In this document: positions 1 to 10,700 of the stretch, piece by piece
Numbering within the stretch: the first letter of the stretch is position 1
Layout: every line of letters begins with the position of its first letter
Origin: Auanema rhodensis
Lineage: Eukaryota > Nematoda > Chromadorea > Rhabditida > Rhabditidae
Length of the DNA stretch: 64,000 nucleotides
Reading direction: 5' to 3'
NCBI GenBank assembly: GCA_964057225.1
Contig: OZ059896.1
Coordinates: forward strand, 2,170,001-2,234,000
Notes under the pieces: model-generated
What the model was told of the DNA's origin: nothing
Seen by the model: only the letters and a program-made list of their open reading frames with translations
Databases searched by the model: none
Translations under genes and position numbers: made by a program

Positions 1-351
1 ATATCAACTGATATAGGTTCACACTTATATCCTCGATTTTCACCCTGAAGATTTAATTTTTTCGTTGAATAACATTGTCCATCGTCTTTGTCTTGAAAAA
101 AGGAATCTAAAAACATCTACTTTTTGTGAAATTATTTTGAAATTTTTCGGGAAAATTTTTGTCAAAATGTTTTTGGAAGCATTGTTGAGTGTACATGGAA
201 ACTCAACATACACTAATGCATCATTTTTCAAACGATCATAACTAATTTTTGTATTGAGCGTTTCTCCATGTAGTATAGTGCATTCGATGCGGATTTTTAA
301 GCTGCGTCGATCTGTGTTATCAGATTTGCGCTAGCTTGAAAATGCACCGAG
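1..351. repeat. Reference monomer 1 (M family), defines positions r1-r351
   Basis: This copy sets the coordinate system used for all others. It opens with the dyad ATATCA-AC-TGATAT (r1-r14). Variable family-diagnostic sites lie between about r36 and r292. The A/T-tract segment is r139-r174, a hairpin-forming inverted repeat is r182-r209, and the near-invariant, GC-richer palindromic block is r294-r342. Main polymorphic sites visible across copies are the G/A at r17 (GGTTC or AAGTTC), the block r48-r76, r128-r165, A/T at r182, the tail around r259-r272, C/T at r290, G/A at r338 and C/A at r345. The choice of r1 is arbitrary because the array is continuous. Confidence 0.95.
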
Positions 352-644
352 ATATCAACTGATATAGGTTCACACTTATATCCTCGATTTTCACCGTGAA
401 GAATTAATTTTTTTGTTGAATAACAATGTCCATCGTCTTTGTCTTGAAAAAAGGAATCTAAAAACATCTACTTTTTGTGAAATTATCTTGAAATTTTTCG
501 GGAAAATTTTTGTCAAAATGTTTCTGGAAGCAATGTTGAGTGTACATGGAAACTCAATATACACTAATGCATCATTTTTCAAACGATCATAACTAATTTT
601 TGTATTGAGCGTTTCTCCATGTAATATAGTGCATTCGATGTGGA

Positions 645-693
645 TTTTTAAGCTGCGTCGATCTGTGTTATCAGATTTGCGCTAGCTTAAAAA
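645..693. other. Near-invariant 49-nt imperfect palindrome (r294-r342), shown in monomer 2
   Basis: The left arm TTTTTAAGCT (645-654) is the exact reverse complement of AGCTTAAAAA (684-693). Inside it GCG (655-657) faces CGC (680-682), with a single unpaired T at 683. The core is ATCTG (661-665) facing CAGAT (672-676) around the loop TGTTAT (666-671). The three bases between (TCG and TTG) would form two G-T wobbles around one mismatch. It recurs in essentially all 182 copies. The main polymorphism, G or A at r338, keeps pairing if G-U is allowed. The sequence could form a cruciform in DNA or a hairpin in a transcript of either strand, or act as a dyad site for a binding protein. Which of these applies, if any, is not shown. 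Confidence 0.85.
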
Positions 694-723
694 TGAACCG
701 AGATATCAACTGATATAGGTTCA
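694..723. other. Dyad across the monomer junction (r343-r351 plus r1-r21), shown between monomers 2 and 3
   Basis: TGAACC (694-699) faces GGTTCA (718-723), and inside it ATATCA (703-708) faces TGATAT (711-716) with AC between. The two stems are separated by GAG on one side and A on the other. The dyad starts on the base after the 49-nt palindrome ends. The outer stem is complete only where r345 is A (GAACC). In C copies (GCACC) one pair is lost, and a second is lost where the head reads AAGTTC. In the copies I read, GAACC is always followed by GGTTC and never by AAGTTC. The sites are close, so simple linkage may explain this. Confidence 0.75.
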
Positions 724-840
724 CACTTATGTCCTCGATTTTCACCGTGAAGAATTAATTTTTTTGTTGAATAACAATGTCCATCGTCTTTGTCTTGAAA
801 AAAGGAATCTAAAAACATCTACTTTTTGTGAAATTATCTT

Positions 841-876
841 GAAATTTTTCGGGAAAATTTTTGTCAAAATGTTTCT
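841..876. other. Serial A/T tracts inside the monomer (r139-r174), shown in monomer 3
   Basis: Three tracts of the form A3-4T5 follow one another: GAAATTTTT, GAAAATTTTT and CAAAATGTTTCT (CAAAATGTTTTT in most families), with centres about 12-13 bases apart. T-, P- and V-family copies change the middle tract to AAAATGTTT. F-family copies change the adjoining CGGGAAAA to CGTGAAAA. Such tracts can bend DNA, but the spacing is somewhat longer than one helical turn. They may instead be the trace of a short ancestral subrepeat. Confidence 0.5.
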
Positions 877-883
877 GGAAGCA

Positions 884-911
884 ATGTTGAGTGTACATGG
901 AAACTCAACAT
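884..911. other. Inverted repeat with 9-bp arms and 10-base loop (r182-r209), shown in monomer 3
   Basis: ATGTTGAGT (884-892) is the exact reverse complement of ACTCAACAT (903-911), with GTACATGGAA between. Copies with T at r182 (M, L, F, S and N families) keep an 8-bp stem. H-family copies read TTGTGT instead of TTGAGT and lose one internal pair. Monomer 2 carries a private change (CAATAT for CAACAT) that weakens its own stem. The element is therefore less constrained than the r294-r342 block. Confidence 0.75.
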
Positions 912-1053
912 ACACTAATGCATCATTTTTCAAACGATCATAACTAATTTTTGTATTGAGCGTTTCTTAATGTAGTATGGTGCATTCGATGCGGATTTTT
1001 AAGCTGCGTCGATCTGTGTTATCAGATTTGCGCTAGCTTAAAAATGAACCGAG

Positions 1054-4000
1054 ATATCAACTGATATAGGTTCACACTTATATCCTCGATTTTCACTGTG
1101 AAGAATTAATTTTTTTGTTGAATAACAATGTCCATCGTCTTTGTCTTGAAAAAAGGAATCTAAAAACATCTACTTTTTGTGAAATTATCTTGAAATTTTT
1201 CGGGAAAATTTTTGTCAAAATGTTTCTGGAAGCAATGTTGAGTGTACATGGAAACTCAACATACACTAATGCATCATTTTTCAAACGATCATAACTAATT
1301 TTTGTATTGAGCGTTTCTCCATGTAGTATAGTGCATTCGATGTGGATTTTTAAGCTGCGTCGATCTGTGTTATCAGATTTGCGCTAGCTTAAAAATGAAC
1401 CGAGATATCAACTGATATAGGTTCACACTTATATCCTCGATTTTCACCCTGAAGATTTAATTTTTTCGTTGAATAACATTGTCCATCGTCTTTGTCTTGA
1501 AAAAAGGAATCTAAGAACATCTACTTTTTGTGAAATTATTTTGAAATTTTTCGGGAAAATTTTTGTCAAAATGTTTTTGGAAGCATTGTTGAGTGTACAT
1601 GGAAACTCAACATACACTAATGCATCATTTTTCAAACGATCATAACTAATTTTTGTATTGAGCGTTTCTCCATGTAGTATAGTGCATTCGATGCGGATTT
1701 TTAAGCTGCGTCGATCTGTGTTATCAGATTTGCGCTAGCTTGAAAATGCACCGAGATATCAACTGATATAGGTTCACACTTATATCCTCGATTTTCACCG
1801 TGAAGAATTAATTTTTTTGTTGAATAACAATGTCCATCGTCTTTGTCTTGAAAAAAGGAATCTAAAAACATCTACTTTTTGTGAAATTATTTTGAAATTT
1901 TTCGGGAAAATTTTTGTCAAAATGTTTTTGGAAGCAATGTTGAGTGTACATGGAAACTCAACATACACTAATGCATCATTTTTCAAACGATCATAACTAA
2001 TTTTTGTATTGAGCGTTGCTTAATGTAGTATAGTGCATTCGATGCGGATTTTTAAGCTGCGTCGATCTGTGTTATCAGATTTGCGCTAGCTTAAAAATGC
2101 ACCGAGATATCAACTGATATAGGTTCACACTTATATCCTCGATTTTCACCGTGAAGAATTAATTTTTTTGTTGAATGACAATGTCCATCGTCTTTGTCTT
2201 GAAAAAAGGAATCTAAAAACATCTACTTTTTGTGAAATTATTTTGAAATTTTTCGGGAAAATTTTTGTCAAAATGTTTTTGGAAGCATTGTTGAGTGTAC
2301 ATGGAAACTCAACATACACTAATGCATCATTTTTCAAACGATCATAACTAATTTTTGTATTGAGCGTTTCTTAATGTAGTATAGTGCATTCGATGCGGAT
2401 TTTTAAGCTGCGTCGATCTGTGTTATCAGATTTGCGCTAGCTTAAAAATGAACCGAGATATCAACTGATATAGGTTCACACTTATATCCTCGATTTTCAC
2501 CGTGAAGAATTAATTTTTTTGTTGAATAACAATGTCCATCGTCTTTGTCTTGAAAAAAGGAATCTAAAAACATCTACTTTTTGTGAAATTATCTTGAAAT
2601 TTTTCGGGAAAATTTTTGTCAAAATGTTTCTGGAAGCAATGTTGAGTGTACATGGAAACTCAACATACACTAATGCATCATTTTTCAAACGATCATAACT
2701 AATTTTTGTATTGAGCGTTTCTCCATGTAGTATAGTGCATTCGATGTGGATTTTTAAGCTGCGTCGATCTGTGTTATCAGATTTGCGCTAGCTTAAAAAT
2801 GAACCGAGATATCAACTGATATAGGTTCACACTTATATCCTCGATTTTCACCCTGAAGATTTAATTTTTTCGTTGAATAACATTGTCCATCGTCTTTGTC
2901 TTGAAAAAAGGAATCTAAGAACATCTACTTTTTGTGAAATTATTTTGAAATTTTTCGGGAAAATTTTTGTCAAAATGTTTTTGGAAGCATTGTTGAGTGT
3001 ACATGGAAACTCAACATACACTAATGCATCATTTTTCAAACGATCATAACTAATTTTTGTATTGAGCGTTTCTCCATGTAGTATAGTGCATTCGATGCGG
3101 ATTTTTAAGCTGCGTCGATCTGTGTTATCAGATTTGCGCTAGCTTGAAAATGCACCGAGATATCAACTGATATAGGTTCACACTTATATCCTCGATTTTC
3201 ACCGTGAAGAATTAATTTTTTTGTTGAATAACAATGTCCATCGTCTTTGTCTTGAAAAAAGGAATCTAAAAACATCTACTTTTTGTGAAATTATTTTGAA
3301 ATTTTTCGGGAAAATTTTTGTCAAAATGTTTTTGGAAGCAATGTTGAGTGTACATGGAAACTCAACATACACTAATGCATCATTTTTCAAACGATCATAA
3401 CTAATTTTTGTATTGAGCGTTGCTTAATGTAGTATAGTGCATTCGATGCGGATTTTTAAGCTGCGTCGATCTGTGTTATCAGATTTGCGCTAGCTTAAAA
3501 ATGCACCGAGATATCAACTGATATAGGTTCACACTTATATCCTCGATTTTCACCGTGAAGAATTAATTTTTTTGTTGAATAACAATGTCCATCGTCTTTG
3601 TCTTGAAAAAAGGAATCTAAAAACATCTACTTTTTGTGAAATTATCTTGAAATTTTTCGGGAAAATTTTTGTCAAAATGTTTCTGGAAGCAATGTTGAGT
3701 GTACATGGAAACTCAACATACACTAATGCATCATTTTTCAAACGATCATAACTAATTTTTGTATTGAGCGTTTCTCCATGTAGTATAGTGCATTCGATGT
3801 GGATTTTTAAGCTGCGTCGATCTGTGTTATCAGATTTGCGCTAGCTTAAAAATGAACCGAGATATCAACTGATATAGGTTCACACTTATATCCTCGATTT
3901 TCACCCTGAAGATTTAATTTTTTCGTTGAATAACATTGTCCATCGTCTTTGTCTTGAAAAAAGGAATCTAAGATCATCTACTTTTTGTGAAATTATTTTG

Positions 4001-4914
4001 AAATTTTTCGGGAAAATTTTTGTCAAAATGTTTTTGGAAGCATTGTTGAGTGTACATGGAAACTCAACATACACTAATGCATCATTTTTCAAACGATCAT
4101 AACTAATTTTTGTATTGAGCGTTTCTCCATGTAGTATAGTGCATTCGATGCGGATTTTTAAGCTGCGTCGATCTGTGTTATCAGATTTGCGCTAGCTTGA
4201 AAATGCACCGAGATATCAACTGATATAGGTTCACACTTATATCCTCGATTTTCACCGTGAAGAATTAATTTTTTTGTTGAATAACAATGTCCATCGTCTT
4301 TGTCTTGAAAAAAGGAATCTAAAAACATCTACTTTTTGTAAAATTATTTTGAAATTTTTCGGGAAAATTTTTGTCAAAATGTTTTTGGAAGCAATGTTGA
4401 GTGTACATGGAAACTCAACATACACTAATGCATCATTTTTCAAACGATCATAACTAATTTTTGTATTGAGCGTTGCTTAATGTAGTATAGTGCATTCGAT
4501 GCGGATTTTTAAGCTGCGTCGATCTGTGTTATCAGATTTGCGCTAGCTTAAAAATGCACCGAGATATCAACTGATATAGGTTCACACTTATATCCTCGAT
4601 TTTCACCGTGAAGAATTAATTTTTTTGTTGAATGACAATGTCCATCGTCTTTGTCTTGAAAAAAGGAATCTAAAAACATCTACTTTTTGTGAAATTATTT
4701 TGAAATTTTTCGGGAAAATTTTTGTCAAAATGTTTTTGGAAGCATTGTTGAGTGTACATGGAAACTCAACATACACTAATGCATCATTTTTCAAACGATC
4801 ATAACTAATTTTTGTATTGAGCGTTTCTTAATGTAGTATAGTGCATTCGATGCGGATTTTTAAGCTGCGTCGATCTGTGTTATCAGATTTGCGCTAGCTT
4901 AAAAATGAACCGAG
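1054..4914. repeat. Higher-order block: three copies of R-L-K(-N), monomers 4-14
   Basis: The order is R-L-K-N (1054-2457), R-L-K (2458-3510) and R-L-K-N (3511-4914). The L copies share CTAAGAACATC; the third has CTAAGATCATC. The K copies share the tail GCGTTGCTTAATG. Both N copies have GAATGACAATG with a GCATTG back half. The middle unit lacks exactly one monomer, as expected from an in-register unequal exchange. The K copy at 4213-4563 carries a private GTAAAATTA. Confidence 0.85.
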
Positions 4915-7722
4915 ATATCAACTGATATAGGTTCACACTTATATCCTCGATTTTCACCGTGAAGAATTAATTTTTTTGTTGAATGACAATGTCCATCGTC
5001 TTTGTCTTGAAAAAAGGAATCTAAAAACATCTACTTTTTGTAAATTTATTCTGAAATTTTTCGGGAAAATGTTTGTCAAAATGTTTTTGGAAGCAATGTT
5101 GAGTGTACATGGAAACTCAACATACACTAATGCATCATTTTTCAAACAATCATAACTAATTTTTGTATTGAGCGTTTTTTAATGTAGTATAGTACATTCG
5201 ATGCGGATTTTTAAGCTGCGTCGATCTGTGTTATCAGATTTGCGCTAGCTTAAAAATGAACCGAGATATCAACTGATATAGGTTCACACTTATATCCTCG
5301 ATTTTCACCGTGAAGATTTAATTTTTTCGTTGAATAACATTGTCCATCGTCTTTGTCTTGAAAAAAGGAATCTAAAAACATCTACTTTTTGTGAAATTAT
5401 TTTGAAATTTTTCGGGAAAATTTTTGTCAAAATGTTTTTGGAAGCATTGTTGAGTGTACATGGAAACTCAACATACACTAATGCATCATTTTTCAAACGA
5501 TCATAACTAACTTTTGTATTGAGTGTTTCCCAATGTAGTATAGTGCATTCGATGTGGATTTTTAAGCTGCGTCGATCTGTGTTATCAGATTTGCGCTAGC
5601 TTAAAAATGCACCGAGATATCAACTGATATAAGTTCACACTTATATCCTCGATTTTCACCCTGAAGAATTAATTTTTTTGTTGAATAACAATGTCCATCG
5701 TCTTTGTCTTGAAAAAAGGAATCTAAAAACATCTACTTTTTGTGAAATTATTTTGAAATTTTTCGGGAAAATTTTTGTCAAAATGTTTTTGGAAGCAATG
5801 TTGAGTGTACATGGAAACTCAACATACACTAATGCATCATTTTTCAAACGATCATAACTAATTTTTGTATTGAGTGTTTCCCAATGTAGTATAGTGCATT
5901 CGATGTGGATTTTTAAGCTGCGTCGATCTGTGTTATCAGATTTGCGCTAGCTTAAAAATGCACCGAGATATCAACTGATATAAGTTCACACTTATATCCT
6001 CGATTTTCACCCTGAAGAATTAATTTTTTTGTTGAATAACAATGTCCATCGTCTTTGTCTTGAAAAAAGGAATCTAAAAACATCTACTTTTTGTGAAATT
6101 ATTTTGAAATTTTTCGGGAAAATTTTTGTCAAAATGTTTTTGGAAGCAATGTTGAGTGTCCATGGAAACTCAACATACACTAATGCATCATTTTTCAAAC
6201 GATCATAACTAATTTTTGTATTGAGTGTTTCCCAATGTAGTATAGTGCATTCGATGCGGATTTTTAAGCTGCGTCGATCTGTGTTATCAGATTTGCGCTA
6301 GCTTAAAAATGAACCGAGATATCAACTGATATAGGTTCACACTTATATCCTCGATTTTCACCCTGAAGATTTAATTTTTTCGTTGAATAACATTGTCCAT
6401 CGTCTTTGTCTTGAAAAAAAGAATCTAAGAACATCTACTTTTTGTGAAATTATTTTGAAATTTTTCGGGAAAATTTTTGTCAAAATGTTTTTGGAAGCAT
6501 TGTTGAGTGTACATGGAAACTCAACATACACTAATGCATCATTTTTCAAACGATCCTAACTAATTTTTGTATTGAGCGTTTCTCCATGTAGTATAGTGCA
6601 TTCGATGCGGATTTTTAAGCTGCGTCGATCTGTGTTATCAGATTTGCGCTAGCTTGAAAATGCACCGAGATATCAACTGATATAGGTTCACACTTATATC
6701 CTCGATTTTCACCGTGAAGAATTAATTTTTTTGTTGAATAACAATGTCCATCGTCTTTGTCTTGAAAAAAGGAATCTAAAAACATCTACTTTTTGTGAAA
6801 TTATCTTGAAATTTTTCGGGAAAATTTTTGTCAAAATGTTTTTGGAAGCAATGTTGAGTGTCCATGGAAACTCAACATACACTAATGCATCATTTTTCAA
6901 ACGATCATAACTAATTTTTGTATTGAGTGTTTCCCAATGTAGTATAGTGCATTCGATGCGGATTTTTAAGCTGCGTCGATCTGTGTTATCAGATTTGCGC
7001 TAGCTTGAAAATGCACCGAGATATCAACTGATATAGGTTCACACTTATATCCTCGATTTTCACCGTGAAGAATTAATTTTTTTGTTGAATAACAATGTCC
7101 ATCGTCTTTGTCTTGAAAAAAGGAATCTAAAAACATCTACTTTTTGTGAAATTATCTTGAAATTTTTCGGGAAAATTTTTGTCAAAATGTTTCTGGAAGC
7201 AATGTTGAGTGTACATGGAAACTCAACATACACTAATGCATCATTTTTCAAACGATCATAACTAATTTTTGTATTGAGCGTTTCTCCATGTAGTATAGTG
7301 CATTCGATGTGGATTTTTAAGCTGCGTCGATCTGTGTTATCAGATTTGCGCTAGCTTGAAAATGCACCGAGATATCAACTGATATAGGTTCACACTTATA
7401 TCCTCGATTTTCACCGTGAAGCATTAATTTTTTCGTTGAATAACAATGTCCATCGTCTTTGTCTTGGAAAAAGGAATCTAAAAACATCTACTTTTTGTAA
7501 ATTTATTCTGAAATTTTTCGGGAAAATGTTTGTCAAAATGTTTTTGGAAGCAATGTTGAGTGTACATGGAAACTCAACATACACTAATGCATCATTTTTC
7601 AAACGATCATAACTAATTTTTGTATTGAGCGTTTCTCAATGTAGTATAGTACATTCGATGCGGATTTTTAAGCTGCGTCGATCTGTGTTATCAGATTTGC
7701 GCTAGCTTAAAAATGAACCGAG
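4915..7722. repeat. Monomers 15-22 (T, M', G, G, L, K, R, P), no local period
   Basis: This is a mixed stretch. Monomer 16 (5266-5616) is M' with TAACTTTTG and a GTGTTTCCC tail. Monomers 17-18 are G copies. Monomer 19 is L. Monomer 20 is K with a GTGTTTCCC tail. Monomers 18 and 20 share the otherwise absent GTGTCCATGG (about 6158 and 6860). Monomers 21-22 are R then P. The series M'-G-G-L-K (5266-7020) recurs in the same order at 54,054-55,808. Confidence 0.8.
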
Positions 7723-10700
7723 ATATCAACTGATATAGGTTCACACTTATATCCTCGATTTTCACCCTGAAGATTTAATTTTTTCGTTGAATAACATTGT
7801 CCATCGTCTTTGTCTTGAAAAAAGGAATCTAAAAACATCTACTTTTTGTGAAATTATTTTGAAATTTTTCGGGAAAATTTTTGTCAAAATGTTTTTGGAA
7901 GCATTGTTGAGTGTACATGGAAACTCAACATACACTAATGCATCATTTTTCAAACGATCATAACTAATTTTTGTATTGAGCGTTTCTCCATGTAGTATAG
8001 TGCATTCGATGCGGATTTTTAAGCTGCGTCGATCTGTGTTATCAGATTTGCGCTAGCTTGAAAATGCACCGAGATATCAACTGATATAGGTTCACACTTA
8101 TATCCTCGATTTTCACCGTGAAGAATTAATTTTTTTGTTGAATAACAATGTCCATCGTCTTTGTCTTGAAAAAAGGAATCTAAAAACATCTACTTTTTGT
8201 GAAATTATCTTGAAATTTTTCGGGAAAATTTTTGTCAAAATGTTTCTGGAAGCAATGTTGAGTGTACATGGAAACTCAACATACACTAATGCATCATTTT
8301 TCAAACGATCATAACTAATTTTTGTATTGAGCGTTTCTCCATATAGTATAGTGCATTCGATGTGGATTTTTAAGCTGCGTCGATCTGTGTTATCAGATTT
8401 GCGCTAGCTTGAAAATGCACCGAGATATCAACTGATATAGGTTCACACTTATATCCTCGATTTTCACTGTGAAGAATTAATTTTTTCGTTGAATAACAAT
8501 GTCCATCGTCTTTGTCTTGGAAAAAGGAATCTAAAAACATCTACTTTTTGTAAATTTATTCTGAAATTTTTCGGGAAAATGTTTGTCAAAATGTTTTTGG
8601 AAGCAATGTTGAGTGTACATGGAAACTCAACATACACTAATGCATCATTTTTCAAACGATCATAACTAATTTTTGTATTGAGCGTTTCTTAATGTAGTAT
8701 AGTACATTCGATGCGGATTTTTAAGCTGCGTCGATCTGTGTTATCAGATTTGCGCTAGCTTAAAAATGAACCGAGATATCAACTGATATAGGTTCACACT
8801 TATATCCTCGATTTTCACCCTGAAGATTTAATTTTTTCGTTGAATAACATTGTCCATCGTCTTTGTCTTGAAAAAAGGAATCTAAAAACATCTACTTTTT
8901 GTGAAATTATTTTGAAATTTTTCGGGAAAATTTTTGTCAAAATGTTTTTGGAAGCATTGTTGAGTGTACATGGAAACTCAACATACACTAATGCATCATT
9001 TTTCAAACGATCATAACTAATTTTTGTATTGAGCGTTTCTCCATGTAGTATAGTGCATTCGATGCGGATTTTTAAGCTGCGTCGATCTGTGTTATCAGAT
9101 TTGCGCTAGCTTGAAAATGCACCGAGATATCAACTGATATAGGTTCACACTTATATCCTCGATTTTCACCGTGAAGAATTAATTTTTTTGTTGAATAACA
9201 ATGTCCATCGTCTTTGTCTTGAAAAAAGGAATCTAAAAACATCTACTTTTTGTGAAATTATCTTGAAATTTTTCGGGAAAATTTTTGTCAAAATGTTTCT
9301 GGAAGCAATGTTGAGTGTACATGGAAACTCAACATACACTAATGCATCATTTTTCAAACGATCATAACTAATTTTTGTATTGAGCGTTTCTCCATGTAGT
9401 ATAGTGCATTCGATGTGGATTTTTAAGCTGCGTCGATCTGTGTTATCAGATTTGCGCTAGCTTGAAAATGCACCGAGATATCAACTGATATAGGTTCACA
9501 CTTATATCCTCGATTTTCACCGTGAAGAATTAATTTTTTCGTTGAATAACAATGTCCATCGTCTTTGTCTTGGAAAAAGGAATCTAAAAACATCTACTTT
9601 TTGTAAATTTATTCTGAAATTTTTCGGGAAAATGTTTGTCAAAATGTTTTTGGAAGCAATGTTGAGTGTACATGGAAACTCAACATACACTAATGCATCA
9701 TTTTTCAAACGATCATAACTAATTTTTGTATTGAGCGTTGCTTAATGTAGTATAGTGCATTCGATGCGGATTTTTAAGCTGCGTCGATCTGTGTTATCAG
9801 ATTTGCGCTAGCTTAAAAATGAACCGAGATATCAACTGATATAGGTTCACACTTATATCCTCGATTTTCACCCTGAAGATTTAATTTTTTCGTTGAATAA
9901 CATTGTCCATCGTCTTTGTCTTGAAAAAAGGAATCTAAAAACATCTACTTTTTGTGAAATTATTTTGAAATTTTTCGGGAAAATTTTTGTCAAAATGTTT
10001 TTGGAAGCATTGTTGAGTGTACATGGAAACTCAACATACACTAATGCATCATTTTTCAAACGATCATAACTAATTTTTGTATTGAGCGTTTCTCCATGTA
10101 GTATAGTGCATTCGATGTGGATTTTTAAGCTGCGTCGATCTGTGTTATCAGATTTGCGCTAGCTTGAAAATGCACCGAGATATCAACTGATATAGGTTCA
10201 CACTTATATCCTCGATTTTCACTGTGAAGAATTAATTTTTTCGTTGAATAACAATGTCCATCGTCTTTGTCTTGGAAAAAGGAATCTAAAAACATCTACT
10301 TTTTGTAAATTTATTCTGAAATTTTTCGGGAAAATGTTTGTCAAAATGTTTTTGGAAGCAATGTTGAGTGTACATGGAAACTCAACATACACTAATGCAT
10401 CATTTTTCAAACGATCATAACTAATTTTTGTATTGAGCGTTTCTTAATGTAGTATAGTACATTCGATGCGGATTTTTAAGCTGCGTCGATCTGTGTTATC
10501 AGATTTGCGCTAGCTTAAAAATGAACCGAGATATCAACTGATATAGGTTCACACTTATATCCTCGATTTTCACCCTGAAGATTTAATTTTTTCGTTGAAT
10601 AACATTGTCCATCGTCTTTGTCTTGAAAAAAGGAATCTAAAAACATCTACTTTTTGTGAAATTATTTTGAAATTTTTCGGGAAAATTTTTGTCAAAATGT

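Larger units (their letters stand above)
1..1053. repeat. Monomers 1-3 (M, R, R)
   Basis: The window opens with one M copy followed by two R copies. The R copies carry ATTATCTTG and GTTTCTGG. Monomer 2 has private changes at 558 (CAATAT) and at 623-624 (GTAATATAG for GTAGTATAG). Monomer 3 reads ATGTCCTCG in its head (around 730) and AGTATGGTG in its tail. No higher-order period can be assigned because the array continues to the left of the window. Confidence 0.85.

Noticed and set aside
45-110. Hammerhead ribozyme core (CTGAAGA fits CUGANGA)
   Set aside because: No short stem followed by GAAA sits at the required place, and many families read GTGAAGA, which destroys the core. The match is chance.
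139-155. CENP-B box around TTTTTCGGGAAAA
   Set aside because: The CGGG is present, but the required TTCG and A at fixed distances upstream are not. The minus strand does not match either.
40-231. Minus-strand 63-codon open frames, one per monomer, as genes
   Set aside because: They begin at TTG, not ATG, show no recognisable domain, differ freely in residues between families, and exist because the repeat has almost no indels. No promoter or other gene context is visible.
294-351. tRNA or tRNA-derived element in the GC-richer block
   Set aside because: The block folds as one long hairpin, not a cloverleaf, and I see no A-box/B-box pair or acceptor stem.
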